Assembly (NCBI GenBank): GCA_963585895.1
Contig: OY757921.1
Span: 53,295,590 to 53,359,589 of the forward strand
Direction: 5' to 3'
Source: Sepioteuthis lessoniana
Lineage: Eukaryota; Mollusca; Cephalopoda; Myopsida; Loliginidae
DNA: 64,000 bases
Part shown: positions 25,840-38,250 of the stretch, piece after piece
Layout of the letters: every line of letters starts with the position of its first letter
How positions within the stretch are numbered: position 1 is the stretch's first letter
Program-made: the position numbers and the translations under genes
Notes under the pieces: model-generated
Told to the model about the DNA's origin: nothing
Database searches by the model: none
Seen by the model: only the letters and a program-made list of their open reading frames with translations

Positions 25840-25863
25840 AATAATAATAATAATAATAATAAT
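25806..25863. repeat. CAA/TAA microsatellite beside a LINE
   Basis: (CAA)n passes into (TAA)n. It lies close to the right edge of the LINE copy at 22690-25740. Confidence 0.95.
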
Positions 25864-26526
25864 TCAACAACATATATTCTGAAATATGTGAGACTTTTTT
25901 AAATTTAGCGCGCAAAAATTCGTAGGAACAGCATTTCTAATGAGAAAACCAAAAATTTGCCCCCCACCGTCCACTTTAGAATGGGAAAATCTCGAAAATC
26001 ACACGACATGTAATTGTTTGGAAAGATATTTTTAAAAAGCCTTAGTAGTTAGGTAGCAGAACCCTGAGGATAAAGGGTTAAATATAAGGCGTCTCTTATT
26101 TCCGGGGAGCTAAGGTTATTAAGATTCCTCTTTGAAAAAAAGACAACATTGATTTTTCGAATATTTGAGAAATCTTTCGGTGAACTATTTGTAATTTTTT
26201 TATATGAAGAATCTTTCAAATCGGCTAAATCATTTTTAGATAAACTATACAGAAATATGTAAGATTTGTTTAAATTTAGCGCGCAAAAATCAGTAATTCT
26301 TACCGATGTTCTTAATTGATAAACAGTTTCCGCCCTTAATTTTACCGCAAAGTCGTCAGAAGCTTTTTATCAAAAAAAAAAAAAAGATCAGCCTCAATAG
26401 AAATAAACTAAAAATAGAACTATACATGTAAACTATAAAGGCGATGCAGGAAAAAATTTGAAACCTCTAAAATATAAATTAGGCGGATATCGGACTTTAA
26501 GTTAAAACTTAGGGTTACATATATAC
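25864..26526. other. Intronic AT-rich stretch
   Basis: Includes two related segments (aaatatgtgagact...tttaaatttagcgcgcaaaaat near 25880 and again near 26255), a short direct repeat of unknown origin. No gene seen. Confidence 0.45.
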
Positions 26527-28310
26527 ATTTTTGTGACCCGCTGTTCATAAACAGCCATCATTGCTGTTCTTGGTCACATCTGTGTCGTAAATAACCTACA
26601 GATCATAAACAACCCCTGGGTCTAGTATAGGCACAATGTACCGCCCATGATTAAAATGTCCAATTAAAATATTACAACAATGTAGAATCCAAGCATCAGG
26701 TTTTGGTGTCATGATCGGCAGGTGCTCTCTTCACAGCTAACATGGGAGATCCGATCGTCATCCTGCAAATGTTTACTATTCCTTTTCTGGTACATGAATA
26801 ACGACATAAACCACAACGATCAGAGACCTAAATGCAAAACATAGACTAGAGAAGATAATCAATTTGCTCTACAATTTGCTATTTTAGGAGCAACCCTTCA
26901 CAAAGAGGATAAAGGAAAAGAAGGATAGAGATCTGGCAATAATATGGGAATTTTCAGACAACAAGCCAATGGCTTGCCGATCTAGTTAGAACAATAATTA
27001 AGAAGAGTTGGTTTTCTGACCTTGAGATGCTAGAAATCCATCTAAAAACACATAAACAAAATTATAATACCGTACCAGACACATCAAGTGGTGTCAAACA
27101 AAAACAATCAAACGAAAATGAACTGCCAACTTCAGAAAATATAAACATCCCGCTACCAAACAATACATAACCAAGCAACTATAAAGAAGCCCTCTCACAA
27201 GAACAAAAGATAAATCTAGGAAATGTAAAGAGAATCATGATTAGTGAAAAGACAACGCTACCATTATTAAGAAACATGGAATGGAAAACCCTTAAGATAG
27301 AAAATAATAAAATAAATCAAATACTTCATTGCATATCAACAAATAATATAACCAAGTTAAATGAACTAATCTATGCAGGTGCGAAACTAGTTTGTGAGAA
27401 AATTGGGATCCCCTCAAAAAGCACGAAGAAACAGTCAAAACCTAGATAGGAAATTCGACTGGAAACACACATAAAAAAACCTACGAAAACAAGCCAGAAT
27501 GATAAAACAAAAGAGAAACCCTGAAATATGTAGGAACGAAAAGGAAAAGGCAACGCGAGAAAAAATAACAGTACAACTTGAGGAAATAAACAAGAAAGTG
27601 CTGGTAAAAGAAGGAAGATTAAAGAGATATCAACAAAGTGTAAAACAATACAGACAAATCAGGACATTCCAAAACAACGAAAGAAAATTCTATCAACAGT
27701 TGGGAGGGGGTGACACGAAAATATACCAACAACCAAATGCCAAAGAAACAGAACAATTTTGGCTAAAATATGGCTACCAAACAAAAAAATAACGAAAAGG
27801 CTGAATGGATAAACAATATTACAAGAGAACAAGAAGGACTTACTCAAAACGACACTAAAAAGAATATCAAACTGGAAAATACCACGCTATAATGGAATAA
27901 ATGGTTTCTGGTTCAAGAAATTCACCTCCATTCACAGCAGACTAGCACTAGTAATGAACAGATGCTTACAAGGAGCACAAGTACCGGACTGGATGACGAA
28001 AGGAAAGGAAAGACCACATTTATTCAACAGGACCCAAGCAAAGGATCTGCTCCAAAAAATTATAGATCGATAACTTGCTTACCAATGATGTGGAAAATAC
28101 CTTCTCAAGTAGACGAATTATGAACTTAAACAAATGAATCAAAGAACAAGAAAACTAATGACCATGCATAAGGCATTACATCCCAGAGACGATGTTCACA
28201 GACTATATGTATCTAGAAAAGAGGGAGGAAGAGGACTTGCCTGCATCGAGGACAGCGTTGACGCATCAATACGATGGTTCAAAGACTACATGGAAAAACA
28301 CGAATGAGGA
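26527..28310 (+). mobile_element. R4/Dong-like LINE, plus-strand copy with internal deletion
   Basis: The 5' start (tttttgtgacccgctg) and the tcatgatcggcaggtgc block match other copies. Open pieces at 27237-27449 and 27499-27792 belong to the region before the RT. Near 28040 the frame reads NYRSITCLPMMWKI and then jumps at about 28105 to the C-terminal RT side (LMTMHKALHPRDDV, YVSRKEGGRGLACIED). The RT catalytic core is therefore deleted. It meets an inverted copy at 28311. Confidence 0.65.
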
Positions 28311-28503
28311 CTGATTACGACCAATTTGTCTAAGTTCCTCTCTGGTCCACTTGAGAATATGTCCCGAGTATCTAACGAGGAGTAGAGCCCAGCAATTTAT
28401 TCTTTTGATTAGTTTTCTGCTGGAGAGCATTGTTTCGAGTAGTTTTTGATAGTTTTCAAGTTCTCTTGAGATATTCTTTTTGAATTTCGTTTTTCATTTC
28501 GAC

Positions 28504-28547
<44 letters not shown>

Positions 28548-29585
28548 CTTTGAGCAGCTTTCATGAGAGTTTGAACTAGTAATCGTTCACTCAAGTTTAA
28601 GTTAACCTAAGTCTTCTCGGGTCTCCGGAACACTTCTGATTTTGACAGTTTTGTTGTCTGGATGGCATCGATTCTTCCTCTGATTTTATGGTTTCGTAGT
28701 CTCTTTTCCATGTCTTTAGAGACTCTTATAAAGATACTAACTAAAATTGGTTTGAGCGTAATCTTTAAGTCCTACGGCTTTTCCGGCTCAAAGCAAGATA
28801 CGAGTATTTTTCCAGCATTTCGCTTTTTTTGTTTATTATTAATTAATACTATATCTAGTGTTTTGACTGAGATAGGATGCTCGTTTGTATCTCAAACTCC
28901 AAAAGAATTTCACTGTGTCCTTTTCAATGGCAGATACCTTTTGGTAGTATGATCAAATTTGAATCTTTTATGCAATTCGCAGAACTGTCCCAGCTGATCA
29001 TGCATAGTCTTGTAATTCTTGTTTAGTTTTCTGCATTCATTTATGTGTTTAACCATCTCATCTTAGCCACCTCATAACTTACTCTTGCTACTCTGCTTCG
29101 TACGATCACATTTTGATTTAATATAATAGATATTTATGGCATTATTTTGAGCTTTTATTGATTGATTCAGTTTCTCTCTTGAGGGTTAAGATTCTTAGCC
29201 ATTTCCAGATTATTTCAGTGAAATTTCCTTTATCTCTCACTGGAACTATCCACACCACTGTTTTACATCTCATATCTGTTTTTAAGATATGTTCATTGTT
29301 GCTTTCCTGTTTTCCTTATGCTATTTCTGTTGATATTGCTGGCATTGGCTGTTATAATCAGTCATTCTTTGCACTTTTTTGATTATTCTTCGAGTTCCAG
29401 AATTGTTGTATCCACTCAATTCTCAATGCTGGATAGCTGTCTTTTTTCCTTGTCACGTAGTGTGGGTTTGTCAACAATGGTCTATATATTTCAGTTGCTT
29501 CCCTGTCTATTTTAAGATAGGCGTAGAGTATATTACGATGAAAACTCCAGTGGTGTGTATTGCTTTGATTAGATTCCTGAACATT
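28311..29585 (-). mobile_element. R4/Dong-like LINE fragments, minus strand
   Basis: 28311-28504 matches, in minus orientation, the segment near 23710-23880. A (TTA)n tract follows, then a second minus-strand piece from 28550 to about 29585 covering the 3' part of the element (the same region as 22700-23800). The right edge lies about 70 nt from the acceptor of exon 8. Confidence 0.6.
28505..28545. repeat. TTA microsatellite at a LINE 3' end
   Basis: Pure (TTA)n between two LINE fragments. On the LINE strand it is a (TAA)n tail or target. Confidence 0.95.
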
Positions 29586-29657
29586 AAATAAAGGAAACTT
29601 TTATTTCATGACACAATATAATCAATGAAGTACTAACCGATTCTTTACTCTTTTCAG

Positions 29658-29905
29658 TTACTCCTGATTGTAAATGTTCAACGTGGGGTCATCCGCACTA
29701 TGAGACATTTGATGGCCAGCTGATCAATTTCATGGGAAGTTGTAAATACACGTTAGCTACTCGAAAGGCCACGTGTAAATTACCCTTTTTTGCAGTAGAA
29801 ATTATGAATGAGCATCGTGGCAACACATGGATGACCTATATGCGATCGGTTGACCTTAAGATTAAAGGTGTTACTGTAAGGTTACTGACTGATAATAAAC
29901 TCAGT
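29658..29905 (+). CDS. Exon 8 (module B): first half of a VWD domain
   Basis: It starts after cttttcag with two bases and ends in phase 0 at agt|gtgagt. It begins TPDCKCSTWGHPHYETFDG, a textbook VWD opening, followed by GSCKYTL and ATCKLPFFAVEI. Intron position and phases equal those of exon 1. It keeps the two cysteines that exon 1 has lost. The intron after it holds a mariner copy. Confidence 0.92.
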
Positions 29906-30979
29906 GTGAGTAAAAAAAATAATTTACTTTATATAAAAAAATAAGGAAATATGTTTAGATTTCAAATAAATATATTTAGATATTTTTTAATCGTCACTTC
30001 ATGTAAACTATCTAATGATTTTTGTCCATAAGCTATCCCTAATAACACGCATACACACACACTCACGTACATACACACATATATACATACATACGTACAT
30101 ATACATACGAAAAATTAGATCACTAATTTCCTAGCCTGAAATATATGAATGGTGGGTCGTTAGTTTTATTGGGCAAAAAAGAAAGGGATTTTGCTGAGAA
30201 ATGAATGCGTATGTGTAAAATGAATACTATTTCAGCATTAAATTATGGAATTTCTGATATAAACTTCATAAAAACTTTATAGTGTCCCATTCTGAAAGAC
30301 ATGCTTATGGCAGAGTGAAATATGTATGGTCGGTGGCCTATGCTCCCACAGAACTTGAATGACAGAGAGAAAATTTGCTGGTAGAATATAAGACCAATTT
30401 AGCCTATAAACGTTGGTTTTTATCGCAACTCTGAAATCGCCTCATACTTAATAACATTAATTTTAACAATGTCGATAAATAACCAAAAGGAGTTTATTGA
30501 ACAGTAAATTTTTTGAATATATGATTTCATCATTAAGCCGGTAAAAATCTTCCGAAAGTCATTCCCAATTCCACTGCTATTTCTTCATGGTGGTGTTTGA
30601 AATATCACACGTTGGTGCGATTTCTAAAAAAATACAAATTCACTTTGTACTTGTTTTATTGTATTTATTCTCAAAACCTCTTGTTCCACCCATGTTACGG
30701 ATCAATAAAATAAATGCTTTCGATGGTAAATTTATGCAGATTATACAACGCTTTGCCTTTGATAGCGTATGTTCCCAAAAAGAAAAAGATTTAACTTCCT
30801 CATTGACTAAAAATGTTTTTTTTTGAGATAATTACATATTTCTAGTATCTAAGAATATCTCTAGTTTCTTACTTAATAGTTTCTCTTTTACTATCAAATA
30901 TGCATTGACTTTCATGGCATTTTACATTTACAATCGAGTTTACCTATTACAACTTTAGTCAAAGTACTTACAAAGAACA
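29906..30979. other. Intron 8 sequence before the mariner copy
   Basis: AT-rich with a short CA-rich piece near 30050. An open frame at 30587-30826 shows no recognisable domain and was not called. Confidence 0.5.
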
Positions 30980-30981
30980 TA

Positions 30982-31790
30982 CGGTAAGTTTCGAGCCTTT
31001 ATTCGTATGTGCATCTAAAATTGTCATAGACTCTTGAAAATTCAGTATGTTATTGCTATACATATTATGAGATGACTGACCAGTTTTTATGATTTCAGGT
31101 TCAAGGGAACAGCTAGAGCAGCAATTGGAATACACCATACTAAAGCCTGATTGTCACAGCTAGTGAATTTCAAAAATGCAATCTGACACTTTAGGAGAAC
31201 GATATGCAATAAAATTCTGTTTTAAACTTGGAAAAATGCCACAGAAACGCATAGATTGCTTCAATCTGCTTTTCGACCATCTTGCATGAGTAAGGAGTAA
31301 AGAAGTCAATACACCATAGTTGACTGGCCAAAGGGTTAGGGTTAGGGTTACTATGTTGAGGTTTTAAGGGAGTTCAGGAAGAGATTCTGTCGGAAGAAGC
31401 CAACACTCTTCAAATCGGGTCAGTGGCATTTCCACCAGGACTATGCACCAGTCCACAACTCCATCATTGTCACAGACTATTTGAACAAGATGGGCATCAA
31501 GACAGTTCCTCACTCTCCCTATAGTCCAGACCTTGCTCCCTGTGAATTTAGTTATTCCCTAAGCTCAGAGGCTGTCGTTATGAGACAATTGATGAGATGA
31601 AAGAGGCTGTGACAAAGGTCATTGACACGCTCACACAAGAAGACTTCCATGCGTCCTTCCAGAAATTGTTGGAACGGTACAACAAGTGCATTTTAGCCGA
31701 AGGACTAGAATAGGACTAGAGTTTCATGTGTGTACTATCAATAAAAGTGCCCATACGTAAAAAGTCTGGAAACCTATCGTATGCACCTCG
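30982..31790 (+). mobile_element. Mariner-family DNA transposon, internally deleted copy A
   Basis: About 809 bp flanked by TA at 30980-30981 and 31791-31792. The right terminal sequence (reading inward tacgaggtgc...tttccagac) matches the other copies. It keeps broken pieces of the N-terminal helix-turn-helix part and, after 31350, the C-terminal part with WHFHQDYAPVHNS and YSPDLAP, which hold the second and third catalytic Asp. The region with the first Asp is missing; in its place is a TTAGGG-type tract at 31333-31350. Confidence 0.8.
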
Positions 31791-31919
31791 TACCTGTGAT
31801 AAAGGTTAATGAGTACGATTGAATTCACCGGATACAAATCCAATACTGAGTAGTATTTCGTATAATGCCTTTAATTTTTTATTATTTCTTCTTTCCTCTG
31901 GTACATATTTATTTTTTAG

Positions 31920-32227
31920 GTAAATGGTGAATTGATGACTTTACCTATCACAGATTATATGGGATTTTCAGCAACTTATTCAGTTGGGTGGATAGCTGTC
32001 ACAACCAGTTTTGGTGTTGAAGTCGTGTTTGATGGTCACCATCGAATTTATGTCAAAGTGCCCGGAAGTTATAGACGACAACTAACTGGATTGTGTGGAG
32101 ATTGTAACGGGATAAAGGATGACTTGAAAACAAAGACTGGAATTGACGTGTCCAAAGAATTGAATGTGTTTAATTTGATTGGGAAAAGCTATGAAGTATT
32201 TGATGATACTTTTAAATCATACGAGTG
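31920..32227 (+). CDS. Exon 9 (module B): second half of the VWD domain
   Basis: It starts after ttttttag in phase 0 with VNGELMTLP and ends at gagtg|gtaaat with two bases over. It contains VVFDGHHRIYVKVP and LTGLCGDCNGIKDD, very close to the VWD GLCGNxNGxxxDD calcium loop except for an added Cys. It extends further than exon 2, to FKSYEW. The split codon is completed as Cys by exon 10. Confidence 0.92.
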
Positions 32228-32695
32228 GTAAATATTAATACACGCTTCTCTCATGTGTAATTTGAACAAAATAAGATTTTGAGAAAGATCAGTCTTTAAT
32301 ATCGTACACTACATGTAAGTTTGCATTGGATTTATCATTTAATGAGTAGGTACCTTTGTATACATGTATACTTATTTGTGGCAACAAATGACTTCACTGT
32401 TTTTAGATTTAAATAGAGGAGCTGTAAATCAAAGTGTTTCCGTCACAACAATTCCCTCCGTCTAGAAAGGAAAAAAGGATCATGATAAACATTTTATAAT
32501 TACCTTGTTATATCGAGAATATGGATTGTTTGAAATTCACATTCAGCACGATATCAAACTGTAGAAAATCAACATTCAGTTTCTGATAATCTTGGAAATT
32601 ATCTTAGTCTATAAGTAAGAGCAGTATTAGTGTATTGCGTTGATTAAACATTTTTTATGATATGCCGTTATTTTTGGGTTTTATTGACTCATTCC

Positions 32696-32776
<81 letters not shown>

Positions 32777-34469
32777 TGAGAACGTATTTTACTGTGCACG
32801 CAAGCCTGTATGTAGTGTACTTGTGTGTTTTAGACGTTATATCATCTGCAATAAATGTAACACCACGAGTTCTTCTGCGCTAAGATGCACATATTTAAAC
32901 GGAATTATGCATCTGCTTTTTGGTGCGAGCGTATCTGCATGAGTATGGGAGTAGTGTATGCATATGTATATGTTCGTAGGTGCGTGTATATCTGTATAAG
33001 CATGTGTAGGCATATGTATGTATGTATGTATGTATGTATATTTGTATTCACATGTGTGTATAATAGCATCAAAAGGATTGCTACACAAGTAATGTCGGAT
33101 GGTAGATTTAATAGATAATCAGACTGAAAGAGGATCAAGGATTAGTTTTTTTAATCCTTATTTATCGTATTTGGTGATAGTACGGTCAAAAGTCAGAAGA
33201 CAAGCATATCATTTTAAGGTACTCTCGTTCTCGAGTATCCACGCAGAAAAAAAAGGAAATTTCCTTTTAGGAAGTCAAAACCCCATATATCTAAGGAAGC
33301 AATCAATAGATGAACAAAGGAATAGCGCCACAGAATAGTAGGTGTTGGGTTCATCCTGCAATCGACCATTGTTGTTAGAGTCAATCACAAGTGTTAATCC
33401 GAGAACACAGATATGAGATCCACTCTCTTATGATGAAAAGCAAATTATCACATGTTTCCATCCTGTATAAACTAGAAGGGTAAATAAAAATGTTAATAAG
33501 TAAGTATTCTCGAAATTATTTTCAGCTTTTTTTCTTTGTGGTGCTGACTCAGACCTTACTCAGCTGCTGTAAAACCTAATAAACGACGGATTGAGGTCAT
33601 TTAATGGTTAGAATTGAGGAGACAGAGGACGATGCCGCCAAACTAATCTAGGAACAAGATAAATTTTGGTTTATCTAAGAATTGAATATTTCAAGATGTA
33701 ACTTTAGTAAACAATTGGTAGGTTTAGCAATTTCATATATGGTATGCATTTCGACTGTATTGTTCCAAGATGTTCCATTCCAGTTCCACTTAGATTTTTG
33801 AATGGATTGTATAGATGTTAGCCAAGATGCGTCGTAAGGCATTGACTGCAAAGAATCTAGGAAAGCTCAAACTTATCCTCAACAGTTGAATCATATCGGA
33901 GCCCAAACATTCTATCTATTGTAGGCGTTAATTGAACGGGGCAAGTGCAGAAAAAAAATAAAATTGAAATAAATGCGAGACTTTACTTTAGAATTTATAA
34001 AGCATTAATGTGATTTAATTGTTTTAATAGATAATTAAAACCCATTTCTTTTCGTTGTGTATTTTTCAAATCTTACGTATGGTTGTTACTCAGTGGTTTA
34101 ACGGAAACATCAAATTAATTTGCTTTTGATAATAAAAGAGAAAAAACATCTATCTACTGAACTAGAAAAATCTACCAAAAAGTAGTATTTAATGAATTCG
34201 CAAAAGACTTAGTTAATTAAAAAGCGATATCTGCACACAAGTCACATTTGTATCCGAAATGCAGCTTTTATTTTTAAGTTGTTCGACCTTCGTTTAGAAT
34301 TCAGAATCACTTACTTAGAATAAAGACTATCATCAACAGCTTGCAAAACGACCTTTTTTTTTATTCTAACATGAAACAGAATATAAAACTAACTCCTTAT
34401 TTTAAAAAAGAAAAAAATACCTACGTTGAATAGAAAATAGCTGACTCTATTTTTTTTTATTTTCTTTAG
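32228..34469. other. Intron 9
   Basis: Contains a TA/TG microsatellite (32699-32776), a TATG-type tract near 33013-33041 and otherwise unassigned sequence. Open frames here are low-complexity shadows. No exon seen. Confidence 0.5.
32699..32776. repeat. TA/TG compound microsatellite
   Basis: (TA)n followed by (TG)n, the same layout as at 12846. Confidence 0.95.
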
Positions 34470-34741
34470 TTACAAAGTTGTCGATTTCATCAGCAAGTGT
34501 TTTCCGAATGAGACAAATGTGTGTAACCAATTAAAGAACCCAAGTGGCCCATTCAGCAAGTGTTTAAGAAGGATGGGTTCATCTGCTCAACACTATTACA
34601 AATCTTGCGTCATTGATATTTGTACCAATAAAAACTTACCAAAAATACAGAGGTCAGTCATGTGTCAATCCTACGAAGCACTGAGCTCAAAATGTGAAGA
34701 ATTCGGGATCTTAGTCAAATGGCGATCAATAATGAAATGCC
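34470..34741 (+). CDS. Exon 10 (module B): C8 domain
   Basis: It starts after tttctttag with one base and ends at tgcc|gtaagt with one base over. Cysteines appear in SKCFPNE, VCNQ, SKCLRRM, SCVIDICT, MCQSYE, SKCEEFG and MKC. The end WRSIMKC corresponds to WRKVSKC in exon 3. Splicing to 37094 gives Pro and then the TIL start. Confidence 0.9.
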
Positions 34742-35061
34742 GTAAGTTAAATATTCAATTAATTTTTTCAATAATTGAGAACAAAATGTATTTTCAGTTA
34801 AGATCATATATAATAACCAATATTTTAATAGTATTTTCAGTCCTACTCCAGATCATTGTTCGTTATTGAAAGATTTGATATGTTTAACAGTACATTATTT
34901 AATCCCATTATTTGATTAATTTTTCAATCTTTTCTATTAATTACGATATCTTCAACATTCCGCTGTATTTTTCATGGCAGTATTTGTTTTTAATAATAAT
35001 TTGCTAATACATGCTAATAATTCTTAAACATATATTTGGCCCATAGGTGTGATGCGTATAA

Positions 35062-36100
35062 GTACTATCCCTCTAGTTCAGAATGAACCTGGTTGTAATG
35101 GTAATGAAGGAGTACAAACAATTCCTGGAGCGCTTGAGTGGAACCTCACAATTGGATGTACGAGGATCATTAAATAAGTTTCCAGACTTTTTTCGTATGG
35201 GCACTTTTATTGATAGTACACACATGAAACTCTAGTCTCCTTCGAAGTAATCTCCTCCGAGTGCAATGCACTTGTTGTACCGTTCCAACAACTACTGGAA
35301 GGCTCCATGGAAGTCTTCTTGTGTGAGCGTGTCAATGACCTTTGTCACAGCCTCTTTCATCTCTTCAGTTGTCTCATAACGACAGCCTTTGAGCTTAGGG
35401 AATAAGCAAAAGTCACAGGAAGCAAGGTCTGGACTATAGGGAGAGTGAGAAACTGTCCTGATGCCCATCTTGTTCAAATAGTCTGTGACAATGATGGAGT
35501 TGTGGACTGGTGCATAGTCCTGGTGGAAATGCCACTGACCCAATTTGAAGAGTGTTGCCTCTCCCGACAGAATCTCTTCCTGAACTCCCTTAAAACCTCA
35601 ACATAGTAACCTTAACCCTAACCCTTTGGCTAATCAACTCTGGTATTCTGACTTCCTTACTCCTCCCATACCTCTCCTCATCCCGAACAGACTCCTTGCC
35701 TTCTTTGAATCTCTGATGCCACTCAAAAACTGATGCTCTATTCATGCAAGATGCTCCAAAAGCAGTCTGAACCATTCCACACGTTTCTCTGGCATTTTTT
35801 CCAAGTTTAAAACAGAATTTTATTGCATATCGTTCTTCTGCGGTGTCCTCACGTCCAGATTGCATTTTTGAAATTCACTAGCTGTGACAATCAGGCTTTA
35901 GTATGGTGTATTCCAATTGCTGTTGGAGTTGTTCCTTTGAACCTTAAATCATAAAAATTGGTCAGTCATCCCATAGGATGCATAGCAATAAGATACTGCA
36001 TTTTCAAGAGTCTACAACAATTTTAAATGCCTGTACAAAAAAAAAGTCTGGAAACTTATCGTAGTTCAGTATCATACTCGGGATGTGTTCACGTCTAATT
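35062..36100 (+). repeat. Intronic dispersed repeat, module B copy, split by a mariner
   Basis: Left part 35062-35160 and right part from 36064 (gttcagtatcatactcgggat) align with the continuous repeat copies at 5475 and 13730. The mariner at 35161-36061 sits between them at a TA. The repeat occupies the same intron (C8 to TIL) as in module A. Confidence 0.6.
35161..36061 (-). mobile_element. Mariner-family DNA transposon, internally deleted copy B
   Basis: 901 bp with TA at 35159-35160 and 36062-36063. On the minus strand, 35590-35865 encodes the N-terminal DNA-binding part (ERYAIKFCFKLGKNA, SVFEWHQRFKEG) and 35292-35543 the C-terminal part (WHFHQDYAPVHNS, YSPDLAS). The stretch with the first catalytic Asp is missing; the junction carries CCCTAA-type repeats at 35607-35624. 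It cannot encode active transposase. Confidence 0.85.
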
Positions 36101-36607
36101 TAATCTGAAATTAAAATCACTTAAACTAATAATAAAAGAATATTAGCGAAAATATCTTGAATGAGCATATTTTGATCATATATTAAGTCACGTATCCTGA
36201 GTTTTATCAAAGTTAATTGGGCATATTATATATCAGGTCTCGAAAAAGATAGATTTATTTATGATTTACAACGCAAAATCTGAAATTATTTTTAATATTT
36301 TCAATACAATATTCATCAGTTTATATGAACACTTATTTTCTCCAATATTTCTAAAGCATTATGATTTTTATTCACATTTTATATTTGGTAAATTATGTTA
36401 AAAATAATGCTGTTAAAAACATGTTAATAAATCGGCAAGAACTGAAGTAGTCTTTATTTGTCTGCGTCCCTATAAAACTAAACCTTTTCTTTCCACGTGA
36501 CATGTGTATAAGTAGAATTAACAAAATAAATTCAGATGAGATTTTTTAACACACGCATTTGGTTTGCCACAAATCCACCAAGTGAGATAGTGACAAGCGT
36601 ACACTGT

Positions 36608-36679
<72 letters not shown>

Positions 36680-37093
36680 CACACACAAAATTTTTATGTT
36701 TCTTTGTTTATTTCTTCAATCGTCAGTCCCTCTTCAGCATTTATGTCTAGGATCAGAGTGCAGTATCTACATTCATGGAAATCTAATAAAGTGAAAACGA
36801 TAAATCACATTAAAATAAAAAGATAAAAAATGAAAAGATATAAAATAAAAAGACACAAAACATATAATTGAAAAACGTTATTATGCCAAAGAGAAAAAGG
36901 TATTACTTCTCCCAAAAAAAGAAAATAAAAGATGAAGAAATAAACTGATGAATCATCAATATATTTATTCACCTTTGTGTAATTGATATCTGAAAGCATT
37001 TTTATAAGCATTTTTCTTCGAACCTTAAATTTCTTTCAGCAGACGTTTTCCTTTTAAAAATCTTAATATTATTCCTTTTTATATACTTCTCAG
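36101..37093. other. Rest of intron 10, with a TA microsatellite
   Basis: Mostly AT-rich DNA with a long (TA)n at 36608-36676. No further element recognised. Confidence 0.5.
36608..36676. repeat. TA microsatellite
   Basis: Uninterrupted (TA)n. Confidence 0.95.
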
Positions 37094-37287
37094 CTATGAA
37101 CTGCCCAAAGGATAAAGTTTATGCAGAAAGTACGAGCCGTTGTCAACCGAACTGTTTAAATCCTACTCCAATATGCCCACATGGACCCACAGATGGCTGC
37201 ATATGCAAATCGGGTACAATTCTCAGTGGAACAACATGTGTCCCTATTACTTCCTGTGGATGTACTTATAAGGGAATGTATCAAATG
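37094..37287 (+). CDS. Exon 11 (module B): TIL domain
   Basis: It starts after acttctcag with two bases and ends in phase 0 before gtaact. The pattern is MNCPKDKVY, SRCQPNCLN, PICPHG, DGCICKSG, TTCVP, SCGCTYKG. It is close to exon 4, with the same phases. Nine cysteines of the TIL pattern are visible. Confidence 0.9.
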
Positions 37288-38112
37288 GTAACTGTCTTGT
37301 AAAAGCTCTAAATTATTTTACTTTTCTTTCATGTGCGTATAGGAGGTGTGAATTTCCGTATCTTGTACTTTAAACTAATTAAAGAAAAAGGTATACGTAA
37401 TCAGAATATTTAATTAAAACAATTTAACTGAAATATGGCTACGATAGTGGGACGGCTAATAGATTCAGGTCTGTGAGCGACTATTTACGTTACTCACTTT
37501 CCAATCATTACATTGAAAGGCGTTTAAGATACAAGTCTAAATATGGCACATGAGAGCATAATCAAATAACTCTGTAAGAATCGGATTTACTAACAAAGGG
37601 CAGCAATATGAAGATGTTTATCACTACTATCATATTCTATAATCAACCTATTATAGATATTGATTTAGTCTTCAAGTTGTCAAAAAACCGCAATGATGAG
37701 ATAGCTATAAAAGATAGAAAAGCCACTAAATTTTCTGTGATGTTAGCTTGACAACTATCGTTTTTGCAGATGATAGTAATAGTGTTTTCCATGGTTCAAA
37801 TTTTCAGAGTATTTTCTAACATCATATTTGACAGTCAGGTTAGCTTTCTAGTTTAGTCTCTTTATTTGTTTGAGGAAAAAATATCAATAAAACTCCGAAG
37901 AATTTACCAACAAGCATATTAAAGATATTCCCTAAAATAAAGCACTTTGATACTTATCACAAAATATTTTAGAAATCCAGCTGTCATTTCAACAAGTGGT
38001 TGGGTTAAAAGAATCTGTAGCTAATTTGGTTCTCTTGTAGGTGTCATGTGACTGACAATATTCAATTGCTAAAGGGACAGTAAAGCAAATGTATTACTAA
38101 GTTATGATATAT

Positions 38113-38157
<45 letters not shown>

Positions 38158-38250
38158 AATACAGGCTGTCTTTTGAGCATATTTGTGGTGAATATATCTG
38201 TTATGGGAGGTTGTAAAATGATACTTTAAAATGTTTTTATTGTGTTTTAG
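37288..38250. other. Intron 11
   Basis: AT-rich, with a TC microsatellite at 38113-38157 close to the next exon. Nothing else recognised. Confidence 0.5.
38113..38157. repeat. TC microsatellite
   Basis: (TC)n with one interruption, upstream of exon 12. Confidence 0.95.

Noticed and set aside
33013-33041. Possible CRISPR-like or structured array from regular short repeats
   Set aside because: It is a simple tetranucleotide microsatellite. Other regular tracts in the window are also simple repeats without spacers.
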